This document shows positions 33,833 to 41,227 of a DNA stretch of 64,000 nucleotides, in pieces; the first letter of the stretch is position 1, and each line of letters opens with the position of its first letter. The notes under the pieces are model-generated. The model had not been told where the DNA came from and did not search any database. It worked only from the letters and a program-made list of their open reading frames with translations. Made by a program: the position numbers and the translations under genes. The stretch comes from an uncultured Pontibacter sp. (GTDB lineage Bacteria > Bacteroidota > Bacteroidia > Cytophagales > Hymenobacteraceae). Where the stretch lies: assembly GCF_947499215.1 (NCBI RefSeq), contig NZ_CANMNI010000001.1, positions 434,001 through 498,000 on the forward strand. Direction: 5' to 3'.

Positions 33833-35281
33833 TTACACAGCTGTGAAAGTGCCCAACAGCTTTATCTCCACAGGTGAGTGCTTCTGCAGGTATTGCTTCA
33901 TGGCTTCGATGGCTTTTATACCTGCAGCCTCTCGTTGCTGACCGTAATTTTCGGGTACGCCCTGCTCGGTTACAAAAGCTGCCTTATACCTGCGCTGCGG
34001 GTCCAGCTCCTCTCCGTTCACGAAGAGTTTCTGAATACGATTGCCTTTCGGCGCTTCGATTTTAATGAAAGCCTTCAATCCGAAACTGCGCTTCACGAAA
34101 CCTCCCAACTGGTTATAGGCATCCGGCGCAAAAGTCTTCTCTAGATTATCCTCCAGCATCTCCAGTAGTTCCTCGCCGCTTATGTTCACAGTTTGAACAG
34201 GCGGGTTCATCGGGATAATATTGTAAAGATCATTCAGAGTGATGGGACCGGGCACAATGGGAGCTCCATAGCGCCAGCCGTTTGAAAAAGCCAGTTCAGC
34301 ACCGGTTGCCTCCAGCATGCTATGCAGTAGGAGATTATCCATGGTCGACTCCAGAATGGTATTGCGGTCGAGGGCTGTTGTGGTCTCCCCTACTTGCTGA
34401 CTCAACTCCTCCCGGTAAGGCTTTACTGCTTCTTCCACCAGTTGCTTTACCTGCCCGTCCTCCGGCAGTTTATCTGACACTTCCACTAATTCGTGCTTAA
34501 AATCAGTGATTTTTCCGTCCTCTATGTCCAGGTCCAACCTGCCTAGAAAAGAGCCGTGGCAGCCGGACTCGATCACGATCGTGTTGCCCTGTCTGGCTGG
34601 TTTGGCCGTGCGATAATGTGTGTGGCTACTCAGGCAGACATCCACCCCCTCCACTTCCGAAAGTAGTTTCATGTTCTGTGGAAATCCCAAGTGCGAGATC
34701 AGCACGATCAAGTCGACTTTTTCTTCTTCTCTGAGTTTTTGAATGTAGCCGGGTAGCTCTTCGTTGCCAAGGGTGAATCGCAACCCTTCGCTGAAATGTG
34801 GTGGCATGGTCTTGTCCACGATGTTGCAAGCGATCCCGATGATACCGACTTTCAAACCTTTCAGTTCCTGTACGATGTAGGGCTTATAAACCAGCTCATC
34901 GGTCTGCTTCTCGTAGATGTTGATGGCCAGCATGGGATAGTTGAGCTGGGAGGTGAGCTTTTTGAATTGCTCCGGCCCGTAGGCAAACTCCCAGTGGGCC
35001 GTCATAGCTGCCAGTCCCAGTGCATTCAAAATTGGCAGCATGGCTTCGCCTTTGGTAGCCACAGCCGGGTAGGTGCCATGAAAGGTATCGCCGCAGTCAA
35101 GTGCCAGCACCGCCACATTCTGTTCTCGGCGCAGTTGCTGCAGGTAGCCGGCTATACGGGCAAACCCGCCGGCCTGCCGGTAGACCTGTCCGCCTTTCTC
35201 CCAGAACATTTCTTGGTGCGGCTCTAGGTAGGCATGACTGTCGTTGAGCTGCAGTATGGTCAGCTTGTTTTCGTTTTTCAT
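33833..35281 (-). CDS. SoxB-like metallohydrolase
   Basis: About 482 residues. I chose the ATG at 35281 (MKNENKLTILQLND) because the longer open frame would run over the operator at 35368-35381. Metal-binding motifs are LQLNDSHAYLEPH, LDCGDTFHGT, TAHWEFAYGP, LISHLG and SSHTHYRT. The A/GHWEF wording in place of GNHEF is what I recall for SoxB, the thiosulfohydrolase that cuts sulfate from SoxYZ-bound thiosulfate. ESGCHGSFLGRLDLDIEDGKI also fits SoxB. No signal peptide follows the chosen start, an oddity for SoxB, which acts in the periplasm. No SoxYZ or SoxAX is in the window. Confidence 0.8.
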   Translation of the reverse strand: MKNENKLTILQLNDSHAYLEPHQEMFWEKGGQVYRQAGGFARIAGYLQQLRREQNVAVLALDCGDTFHGTYPAVATKGEAMLPILNALGLAAMTAHWEFAYGPEQFKKLTSQLNYPMLAINIYEKQTDELVYKPYIVQELKGLKVGIIGIACNIVDKTMPPHFSEGLRFTLGNEELPGYIQKLREEEKVDLIVLISHLGFPQNMKLLSEVEGVDVCLSSHTHYRTAKPARQGNTIVIESGCHGSFLGRLDLDIEDGKITDFKHELVEVSDKLPEDGQVKQLVEEAVKPYREELSQQVGETTTALDRNTILESTMDNLLLHSMLEATGAELAFSNGWRYGAPIVPGPITLNDLYNIIPMNPPVQTVNISGEELLEMLEDNLEKTFAPDAYNQLGGFVKRSFGLKAFIKIEAPKGNRIQKLFVNGEELDPQRRYKAAFVTEQGVPENYGQQREAAGIKAIEAMKQYLQKHSPVEIKLLGTFTAV

Positions 35282-35335
35282 AGTCTGAGTTTTAGGTTGC
35301 TTCTTAAAAATTGTCGTTATGAATGCAGCCACATG

Positions 35336-35413
35336 CTCCAAGTAACATGTATAAATTTTCACCTGCTGTGACAAAAGTCACAGTATGCCGGCTAGACAAT
35401 CATCATATTTGTA
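35336..35413. promoter_or_regulatory. Divergent promoter with a shared Crp/Fnr-type operator
   Basis: CTGTGAC-AAAA-GTCACAG (35366-35383), the most perfect palindrome of the series; core 35368-35381. On the plus strand, 22 nt later, is CATATTTGTA (35404-35413). On the minus strand, 22 nt from the core, is TTACTTGG, a weaker match. One dimer could therefore control both the SoxB-like operon (left) and the DPPRFS/DsrE/SoxB-like operon (right). Confidence 0.75.
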
Positions 35414-35462
35414 TGACAAAGCTGTAAAACAGTCTTTTATACCTTAGAAACAGACCGCTCAT

Positions 35463-35849
35463 TTGAAGCACATTCTTAAAATATGGTCCCTGCTGATGTT
35501 ATTCATACATCTCTCCTCGCTGGCTTTCGTGAGCTTTCTGCCGGGAGCGAACGCGGGTGTGGCCATAAAAAAAGTGTGTCTTCGACAGCAAGACCAGACA
35601 AAGGTGTCTCTATCCCATACGAGCACAGTCGATTTTAAGCGTTTGTTAGCCATCGAAACTGATGGGGCTGAAAAGCCAGACAGCGAGGCTGAGATCCGGC
35701 TTTGTAATGTGAAGTTGTTCTGTACGCCCGCTAGCACCTCTGCGGCCTTCAACCATTCCCACAGCCCGTACCAAGAACCCGGTTATATGGCTGTCGCTTA
35801 CTACTCCCAAACCACCCCGATCGAACCAGACCCGCCCCGGTTCAGCTGA
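35463..35849 (+). CDS. Small exported protein with DPPRFS C-terminus (copy 2)
   Basis: 128 residues from a TTG start at 35463, which gives a basic n-region before the hydrophobic segment; the next ATG is at 35496. The signal-like segment is followed by a mature part with cysteines at VCLRQQ and LCNVKLFC. The C-terminus TTPIEPDPPRFS matches that of the 27.5-kb protein. It follows a strong Crp/Fnr-type promoter and precedes an exported DsrE-like gene. Function unknown. Confidence 0.7.
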   Translation: MKHILKIWSLLMLFIHLSSLAFVSFLPGANAGVAIKKVCLRQQDQTKVSLSHTSTVDFKRLLAIETDGAEKPDSEAEIRLCNVKLFCTPASTSAAFNHSHSPYQEPGYMAVAYYSQTTPIEPDPPRFS

Positions 35850-36064
35850 TCCTATTGTGCTTTTTTTGAGCTAAAAACTCACCCTATATCCTTGTAAAGC
35901 TGATTCGGATATAATAATCGGAATCCAGATAGAGGGCCTATGCCACCAACTATTGTGAGTTTCCTGACCAGCGCGAACCAGCAATAGAATACAGGTATTC
36001 GGAAACCCCTTATGGTCATATTTCGGATTGATATATCCGAAAAAGCAAAGGAACCTTTAAAAAC

Positions 36065-36520
36065 ATGCTTTTAAATTTAAAAAACATACTAGCGGCTATT
36101 GCCTTGCTCGTGTTACTAGGCGGCACTACAACATTCGCCCAAAGTCTTCCTCCACTTACTGCTCAGGAAAAAGCTGATCTGCAACAACACCAGCACTACG
36201 CCTTTTTAGCCAAGGAAGAACGGCATATAAAAGGTGCTTGGGAAACTTATCAGCAACTTAAAAACTCAGGAGTTCCTGTGCGTCAGTTCGAAGTGGTCGC
36301 TATTGGAAATGCAGTTAAAAACATCACAGCAGAACAGGAACTGGGAAGATTCATACAGGAAAAATCAGACGGTGCTTTCAGCATAATGATTTGCCAGATT
36401 GCATTGGACCGACATCATATTAATAAGCAAAATTTACCAAAGGCTGCTGGCGTAGTATCGAACGGTTACATCCGCTTATACCAGCTACAGGCAAAAAATT
36501 ATCTACTTATTCAACCTTAA
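36065..36520 (+). CDS. Exported DsrE-like protein
   Basis: 151-residue protein with a signal peptide ending TTTFAQ. The mature domain looks DsrE-like: KGAWETYQQLKNSGVPVRQFEVVAIGNAV, one cysteine in MICQIALDRHHI, and a C-terminal NGYIRLYQLQAKNYLLIQ. The wording differs from the 29.8-kb relative, so the two are not recent duplicates. It is 11 nt before the SoxB-like gene, which suggests that it supplies or receives the sulfur group on which the hydrolase acts. Confidence 0.75.
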   Translation: MLLNLKNILAAIALLVLLGGTTTFAQSLPPLTAQEKADLQQHQHYAFLAKEERHIKGAWETYQQLKNSGVPVRQFEVVAIGNAVKNITAEQELGRFIQEKSDGAFSIMICQIALDRHHINKQNLPKAAGVVSNGYIRLYQLQAKNYLLIQP

Positions 36521-36531
36521 GCATTAAAGAA

Positions 36532-38184
36532 ATGATCAGTATACTAAAAAAGACTTTACTCTCGGCCATACCTATCCTAGGACTCACATTTGCAACCTCC
36601 TGCCAGTCGAGCAATACGGAGGAAACACAGGCCAAAGAAGATGGCGTCGAAACCATTACCATTTTGCAGACCGCCGACATCCACGGACAGCTGATGCCGC
36701 ATCAGGAAATGTTCATCGAGAACGGTGAGTTTGTGTTCAAAGAGCGCGGCGGCGTGGCCAACATCCAGACTATTTTCAAGCAGGTGAAAGCCGAAAACCC
36801 GGGCGGCACCGTGATCGTGGATGGCGGTGACCTGATACAGGGTAGCGCTGTGGCTGCCCTTTCGGAGGGCGCCGTTTTCGGACCTGTGATCAAAGCCATG
36901 GACTACGATTTCCTGATCCCCGGTAACTGGGAAGTGATCTTCGGCAGCCAGAAAATGCGTGACGTGCTGGCCTCTTACGGCAAGCCGGTGGTGTGCGCCA
37001 ACATCTACGACGAGGCTAGTTCTGATATGCTCTATCCGCCTTATATCGTGAAAGAAATAAAAGGCGTGAAACTGGGCTTTATCTCATACAACGACCCCGA
37101 AGTGCCTGTTCGCCAAAACCCGTCGTTCAGCAAGGGCCTTATCTTCAAACAGCTCGAAGACAATATTGAGCCGCTCATAAAAGAGCTCAAGGAAGAACAG
37201 GGCGTGGATATTCTTTTCCTAGTAACACACCTTGGCATTTCGAAGCAGCTATACCTGGCTGATCAGGAACAGATCAAAGGCGTTGACTTTATCTTGGGCA
37301 ACGACACGCACGAACGCATCCGCAAACCGCTACAGGGCAAATATGCGCAGGTAGTGGAGCCGGGAGCATTCGCTTCGTTTGTTGGCCGTTTGGACTTGGA
37401 CGTAAAGGACGGTAAGATCGTGGACCAGCGCTACGAACTGATCGATGTAGACCCAGCCGTATACCCGGCCGACCCGGAAGTACAGCGTGTGGTTGACGAG
37501 CAAATGGCTCCTTATAAGAAGCAAATGGAGCGTGTGCTGGGCCATACCACCACCCCACTTTATCGTTATCTGGTCGTTGAAAACCCGATGGACAACATGA
37601 TTACCGATGCGGTGCGCTGGAAGACAGGCGTTGACATTGCCATCTCCAACGGTTTCCGCTTTAGTACACCTATCGTACCGGATGAAACAGGCAAGGCCGC
37701 TATTACTTATAGCGATGTTTGGAACATGCTGCCCGTGAATGAGAACGTGAAGATCGGTAAGGCCACCGGTAAGCAGATACAGGACTGGATGGAGCAGGAA
37801 CTGCACAACGTGTTCGCCGAAAAGCCGCTGGAGCGTTTTGGTGGCTGGGTGATCCGCTTCTCAGGTATGGAAATGACCTTCAACGCCAATGCGCCGAAAG
37901 GACAGCGCGTGGAGTCAATTACGGTTGGCGGCAAACCGCTCGACCCGAACAAACTCTATTCCATGGGAGCCTGCCTGCGTCGCGGCGAACCGGACCACAT
38001 GCTTTGCCGCATGCCAAACGCCGTGGAAACGCAAGTGCTCGACTATACTATTCATGATGTGATAGAGGAGTATCTGAAAGAAAAAGGCACGGTTTCTCCT
38101 AAGACGGATGGCAGAGCGAAGGCGCTTGACCTGCCTGCCCCGGTATTGTCGCAGTTGCCAAATGTAGACTATACCTTTAGATAA
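36532..38184 (+). CDS. SoxB-like lipoprotein hydrolase
   Basis: 550 residues. A signal peptide ends near FATSC (residue 24), giving a probable lipoprotein. Motifs: LQTADIHGQLMPH, VDGGDLIQGS, IPGNWEVIFG, VTHLGIS and LGNDTHERI. GNWEV replaces GNHEF of nucleotidases, losing the usual catalytic histidine as SoxB-like proteins do. GGDxxQGS also recalls SoxB. The C-terminal 5'-nucleotidase domain has ISNGFRFSTPIVP and FGGWVIRFSGM. It directly follows an exported DsrE-like gene. Expected location: periplasmic face of a membrane. The substrate (thiosulfate or persulfonate on a carrier) is inferred. Confidence 0.8.
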   Translation: MISILKKTLLSAIPILGLTFATSCQSSNTEETQAKEDGVETITILQTADIHGQLMPHQEMFIENGEFVFKERGGVANIQTIFKQVKAENPGGTVIVDGGDLIQGSAVAALSEGAVFGPVIKAMDYDFLIPGNWEVIFGSQKMRDVLASYGKPVVCANIYDEASSDMLYPPYIVKEIKGVKLGFISYNDPEVPVRQNPSFSKGLIFKQLEDNIEPLIKELKEEQGVDILFLVTHLGISKQLYLADQEQIKGVDFILGNDTHERIRKPLQGKYAQVVEPGAFASFVGRLDLDVKDGKIVDQRYELIDVDPAVYPADPEVQRVVDEQMAPYKKQMERVLGHTTTPLYRYLVVENPMDNMITDAVRWKTGVDIAISNGFRFSTPIVPDETGKAAITYSDVWNMLPVNENVKIGKATGKQIQDWMEQELHNVFAEKPLERFGGWVIRFSGMEMTFNANAPKGQRVESITVGGKPLDPNKLYSMGACLRRGEPDHMLCRMPNAVETQVLDYTIHDVIEEYLKEKGTVSPKTDGRAKALDLPAPVLSQLPNVDYTFR

Positions 38185-38191
38185 TTTCTTA

Positions 38192-38225
38192 AGAGCAGGA
38201 AGCTTAGCTTTCTGCTCTTTTTTTT
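38192..38225 (+). terminator. Rho-independent terminator
   Basis: AGAGCAG / CTGCTCT stem (38192-38198, 38212-38218) followed by a long T-run. Confidence 0.85.
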
Positions 38226-38344
38226 GTTTTTGTTCGGCTGATAATATGCTATTAATCAGCTGGGGGAATTACAGAAAAGCACTTTAATTCGTATACCTAG
38301 TAATAGTCCTCCTCCTGCCGAATAAAAATCGAATCCGCTCCAAT

Positions 38345-38390
38345 GTGACAAATGTCACATACTTCTGAGGTATAAAAACATAACTTGTTT
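38345..38390 (+). promoter_or_regulatory. Crp/Fnr-type operator upstream of tsdA
   Basis: ATGTGAC-AAAT-GTCACAT: perfect 7-bp arms, core 38345-38358. At 22 nt lies the degenerate -7 TAACTTGT (38381-38388). A second candidate, TACATTCG, lies about 20 nt further on. Confidence 0.75.
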
Positions 38391-38418
38391 TCACCCCACC
38401 TTATACATTCGTACTATC

Positions 38419-39480
38419 ATGAAATTGAATCAAGAAAATGAAGAAGTCGGCTTTCTACTGAAGATTTCTAATGTAGTTGGCTTGAGCGCTATTGCGGTGA
38501 TTTTGATGTTAGGCATTGTGGTGTTTCTGGAGCTCTCTGGCACTGAAGTAAGTCTGCCCTCACTCACGGAAAGCACGACCCCCACAACGGCTCCCGCCAC
38601 AGCTCCGACTGTACCTACTCAGCCGGCAGAAACGATGTGGAGAGCCCCCGACCTCGCCTCGCTGCCCGCCACACCCGAGGCAGACCAAATCCGGTATGGC
38701 CGCGAACTGGTGGCGCACACGGCACAGTACCTCGGCCCGGAGGGAAGCGTGCTGCAAATCGCCAATGGCATGAATTGCCAGAACTGCCACCTCGACGCTG
38801 GCACAAAGCCTTTCGGCAACAACTACTCGCTTGTGGCTTCTACCTATCCTAAGTTCCGGGGCCGCTCTGGCACGGAAGAGGATGTGGTAAAACGCGTAAC
38901 CGATTGCTTTGAGCGCAGTCTGAACGGCGAGGCCCCCAAACCGGAATCCAAAGAAATGCAGGCCATGGTGGCTTACATCAAATGGGTGGGACAAGATGTG
39001 CAGAAAGATGAGACCCCGAATGGAGCCGGCTTGATCGATATCGAGTACCTCGACCGGGCCGCCAGTCCGGAACTGGGCAAGGCGGTGTATGTGCAGAAGT
39101 GCCAAGTATGCCACGGCGATAACGGGCAGGGTATGAAACCAGTCGGCAATACAGAATACATCTACCCACCGCTCTGGGGGGACGACAGTTACAACGCTGG
39201 CGCTGGACTATACCGTGTATCCACCTTCGCCCGCTACGTGAAAGCCAACATGCCCCTCGGTGCCACCCACGACAGCCCGATGCTCACCGACGAAGAATCA
39301 TGGGATCTGGCGGCTTACGTAAACTCCATGCCACGTCCGAAAAAAGACCTCAGCAAAGACTGGCCGGACATCTCCAAGAAACCGGTCGATCATCCTTTCG
39401 GCCCCTATTCCGACAGTTTCAGTGAAGAGCAGCACAAGTACGGCCCGTACAAACCGATCATCGAGGCCCGCAAAAAGTAA
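38419..39480 (+). CDS. tsdA: TsdA-type diheme thiosulfate dehydrogenase
   Basis: 353-residue diheme cytochrome c that joins two thiosulfates into tetrathionate (or the reverse). An N-terminal membrane helix (about 18-40) and a Thr/Pro/Ala-rich linker (45-75) suggest a membrane-anchored periplasmic enzyme. Heme 1 site CQNCH with FGNNYSLVASTYPKFRGRSG, then the cysteine of VTDCFERSLNG, 39 residues after the heme-binding histidine, which fits the unusual Cys ligand of TsdA heme 1. Heme 2 site is CQVCHGDNGQG, with a likely Met ligand in NMPLGATHDSPMLTDEE. Its own Crp/Fnr-type promoter places it in the sulfur regulon. Confidence 0.92.
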   Translation: MKLNQENEEVGFLLKISNVVGLSAIAVILMLGIVVFLELSGTEVSLPSLTESTTPTTAPATAPTVPTQPAETMWRAPDLASLPATPEADQIRYGRELVAHTAQYLGPEGSVLQIANGMNCQNCHLDAGTKPFGNNYSLVASTYPKFRGRSGTEEDVVKRVTDCFERSLNGEAPKPESKEMQAMVAYIKWVGQDVQKDETPNGAGLIDIEYLDRAASPELGKAVYVQKCQVCHGDNGQGMKPVGNTEYIYPPLWGDDSYNAGAGLYRVSTFARYVKANMPLGATHDSPMLTDEESWDLAAYVNSMPRPKKDLSKDWPDISKKPVDHPFGPYSDSFSEEQHKYGPYKPIIEARKK

Positions 39481-39496
39481 TCATGTATTCCCAAAG

Positions 39497-39526
39497 AAAG
39501 GCCTGCTCTTCTGGAGCAGGCCTTTT
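39497..39526 (+). terminator. Rho-independent terminator
   Basis: Stem AAAGGCCTGCTC / GAGCAGGCCTTT (39497-39508, 39514-39525) followed by TGGTTTTC. Confidence 0.85.
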
Positions 39527-39635
39527 GGTTTTCGGACTGGTTTTATTTAAATAATCACCGGACGCAAACAGGCCGTAAAATTATATTTCCAGTTCGATAG
39601 CTTGCTCGCAATTAGTAGTATATTTGCGGTTGCTT

Positions 39636-40022
39636 ATGGCCCTGATTCAGCCTAAATACCGCTCCCTTAGACACTTGATGGTGTCGCTCACTCTGCTCTG
39701 GGCTCTCCTGTCCCAAAGCGCGGGAGCGTATGCCCATTCTACGGCGCAAATAGCCTCCGGGAACCCGGCAGGTATGGCGCAAACCGAATCCCTGAGCAGC
39801 GAAGACAGCGCTACGGGACTGCAGCAGGCTATGGTATACTTGGCGCAGGAAGGAACGGCCTCCACAATTACGTTCAGTCTACAGCAGGTGGCTACCGTTG
39901 CAAAAGCGCATGTGGTTAAGTTTTCAGGCGATAAGGCGATCCCTCCCTATGCGGCGCGGGCTCCCGGCGATAACTTCTTCTGTCAATTTTTCTATACTTC
40001 CAGTCAGCCACAAGCTCCCTAG
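39636..40022 (+). CDS. Small exported protein of unknown function
   Basis: About 128 residues from the ATG at 39636 (a TTG lies four codons earlier). A -7 element TATATTTG at 39619-39626 is so close that the mRNA would have almost no leader, which supports the ATG. The hydrophobic segment LMVSLTLLWALLSQSAGAYA is a signal peptide. The mature part has a single cysteine near the end (FFCQFFYTSSQPQAP). No family is recognised. Its size and position after tsdA resemble the two DPPRFS proteins, but it lacks that tail. Confidence 0.5.
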   Translation: MALIQPKYRSLRHLMVSLTLLWALLSQSAGAYAHSTAQIASGNPAGMAQTESLSSEDSATGLQQAMVYLAQEGTASTITFSLQQVATVAKAHVVKFSGDKAIPPYAARAPGDNFFCQFFYTSSQPQAP

Positions 40023-40290
40023 GCTGCTCCCCTATTCCCTTTCATCAATATAAACCTGCCCCAGAACGGTTCGCAAACCTAGCTTAACGTCCGCAGGTAT
40101 AGGCAGCGCTGTTCCGCAGTCTGCTTTTAAATCATTTACTCCATTGTTTTTGCTGCATAGGTAAGCCATGCAGCTTTTGCCGCCCTTTACACGCTGTAAA
40201 GCGGCTGATGCTTCCTGTTGCTGTCCTTTTGGTCACAGAGGAGTAATTGAATCATTTTTTATCAAACCGAAATTCATTAATACATCATAG

Positions 40291-40503
40291 ATGAACAGCA
40301 TTGGAATTTTTGCCTTCATAGGAAGCTTGGGAGGCGCGGAAGTAACCGTTATCATATTTGCCATTCTGCTACTGTTTGGCGCCAAGCGCATACCTGAACT
40401 CGCCCGCGGCATGGGCCGTGGCATCCGCGAGTTCAAGGACGCCACAAACGAGATCAAAAGTGAGCTCGACAAGTCTATACACGACAAGCCGGAAAAGAAA
40501 TAA
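40291..40503 (+). CDS. tatA: Sec-independent translocase subunit TatA
   Basis: 70-residue TatA/E protein: an N-terminal helix (IGSLGGAEVTVIIFAILLLF), the hinge FGAKRIPELARGMG with the conserved F-G and P, then an amphipathic helix (GRGIREFKDATNEIKSEL) and a charged tail. TatA forms the pore for folded proteins. TatC and TatB are not next to it; the following gene encodes a DedA protein, 33 nt away. Confidence 0.93.
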   Translation: MNSIGIFAFIGSLGGAEVTVIIFAILLLFGAKRIPELARGMGRGIREFKDATNEIKSELDKSIHDKPEKK

Positions 40504-40536
40504 CGGGCTTGTCCGGCACGAGTAGCTCCTTTTCAG

Positions 40537-41199
40537 ATGGATATCCTTTATTACGTTGCAGATTTTGTGCTGCACATTGACCAGCATTTGGTTCAGTTGG
40601 TGCGGGAGTACCAGCAGTGGATCTACCTCATCCTGTTTCTCATTGTGTTCTGTGAGACCGGCTTGGTCGTAACTCCTTTTTTACCGGGGGATTCGCTGCT
40701 GTTTGCGCTCGGCGCACTGGCTGCCATACCTGCTTCGGGCCTTAACCTGCTGCTGTTGATGGGGCTGCTGATCATGGCTGCCATTCTCGGTGACTCCTTC
40801 AACTATTTTACCGGAAGCAAAATCGGAAGCCGCATTTACCTGCGCGACTTCTGGTTTTTGCGCCGGTCGCACATAGACCAGACACAGCGATTCTACGAGC
40901 GGTATGGCGGACGCACCATCATTTATGCGCGTTTTGTGCCGATCATTCGCACATTTGCGCCTTTTGTGGCAGGAGTAGCCAAGATGAATTACAGACGCTT
41001 CTTCAGCTTCAATGTGGTGGGTGCAATCGTATGGGTGGTCTTTTTTATGCTGATGGGCTATCTGTTCGGAAACCTGCCGGCAGTAAAGCGGCATTTTTCG
41101 CTGCTTATTCTGGCTATCATCGTGCTGTCTATGGCCCCTCCTATTGTGGCCGCCCTAAAGAACTGGCTGTCAAAAAGAAGTACCTCGCAGATTAGATAA
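40537..41199 (+). CDS. DedA/VTT-domain membrane protein
   Basis: 220-residue inner-membrane protein with the DedA signature: FCETGLVVTPFLPGDSLLFALGALAA near residue 40, GDSFNYFTGSKIG near 87, then RFVPIIRTFAPFVAGVAKMNYRRF near 130. The acidic E/D and the basic R residues typical of DedA are present. DedA proteins flip undecaprenyl phosphate or other lipids and support proton-motive force. Downstream of tatA, likely in one transcript. Confidence 0.93.
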   Translation: MDILYYVADFVLHIDQHLVQLVREYQQWIYLILFLIVFCETGLVVTPFLPGDSLLFALGALAAIPASGLNLLLLMGLLIMAAILGDSFNYFTGSKIGSRIYLRDFWFLRRSHIDQTQRFYERYGGRTIIYARFVPIIRTFAPFVAGVAKMNYRRFFSFNVVGAIVWVVFFMLMGYLFGNLPAVKRHFSLLILAIIVLSMAPPIVAALKNWLSKRSTSQIR

Positions 41200-41227
41200 A
41201 ACAATAAAGCTTTAGACGAATAAATTT

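Noticed and set aside
33827..33843. ACACAGCTGTGA palindrome near the end of the SoxB-like gene as an operator
   Set aside because: It has no N4 spacing, and overlaps coding sequence with no suitable -7 element.
40219..40235. GTCAC sequence before tatA as a further Crp/Fnr operator
   Set aside because: The left arm (GTCCT) does not match, and no TTTG-type -7 element lies 22 nt downstream.
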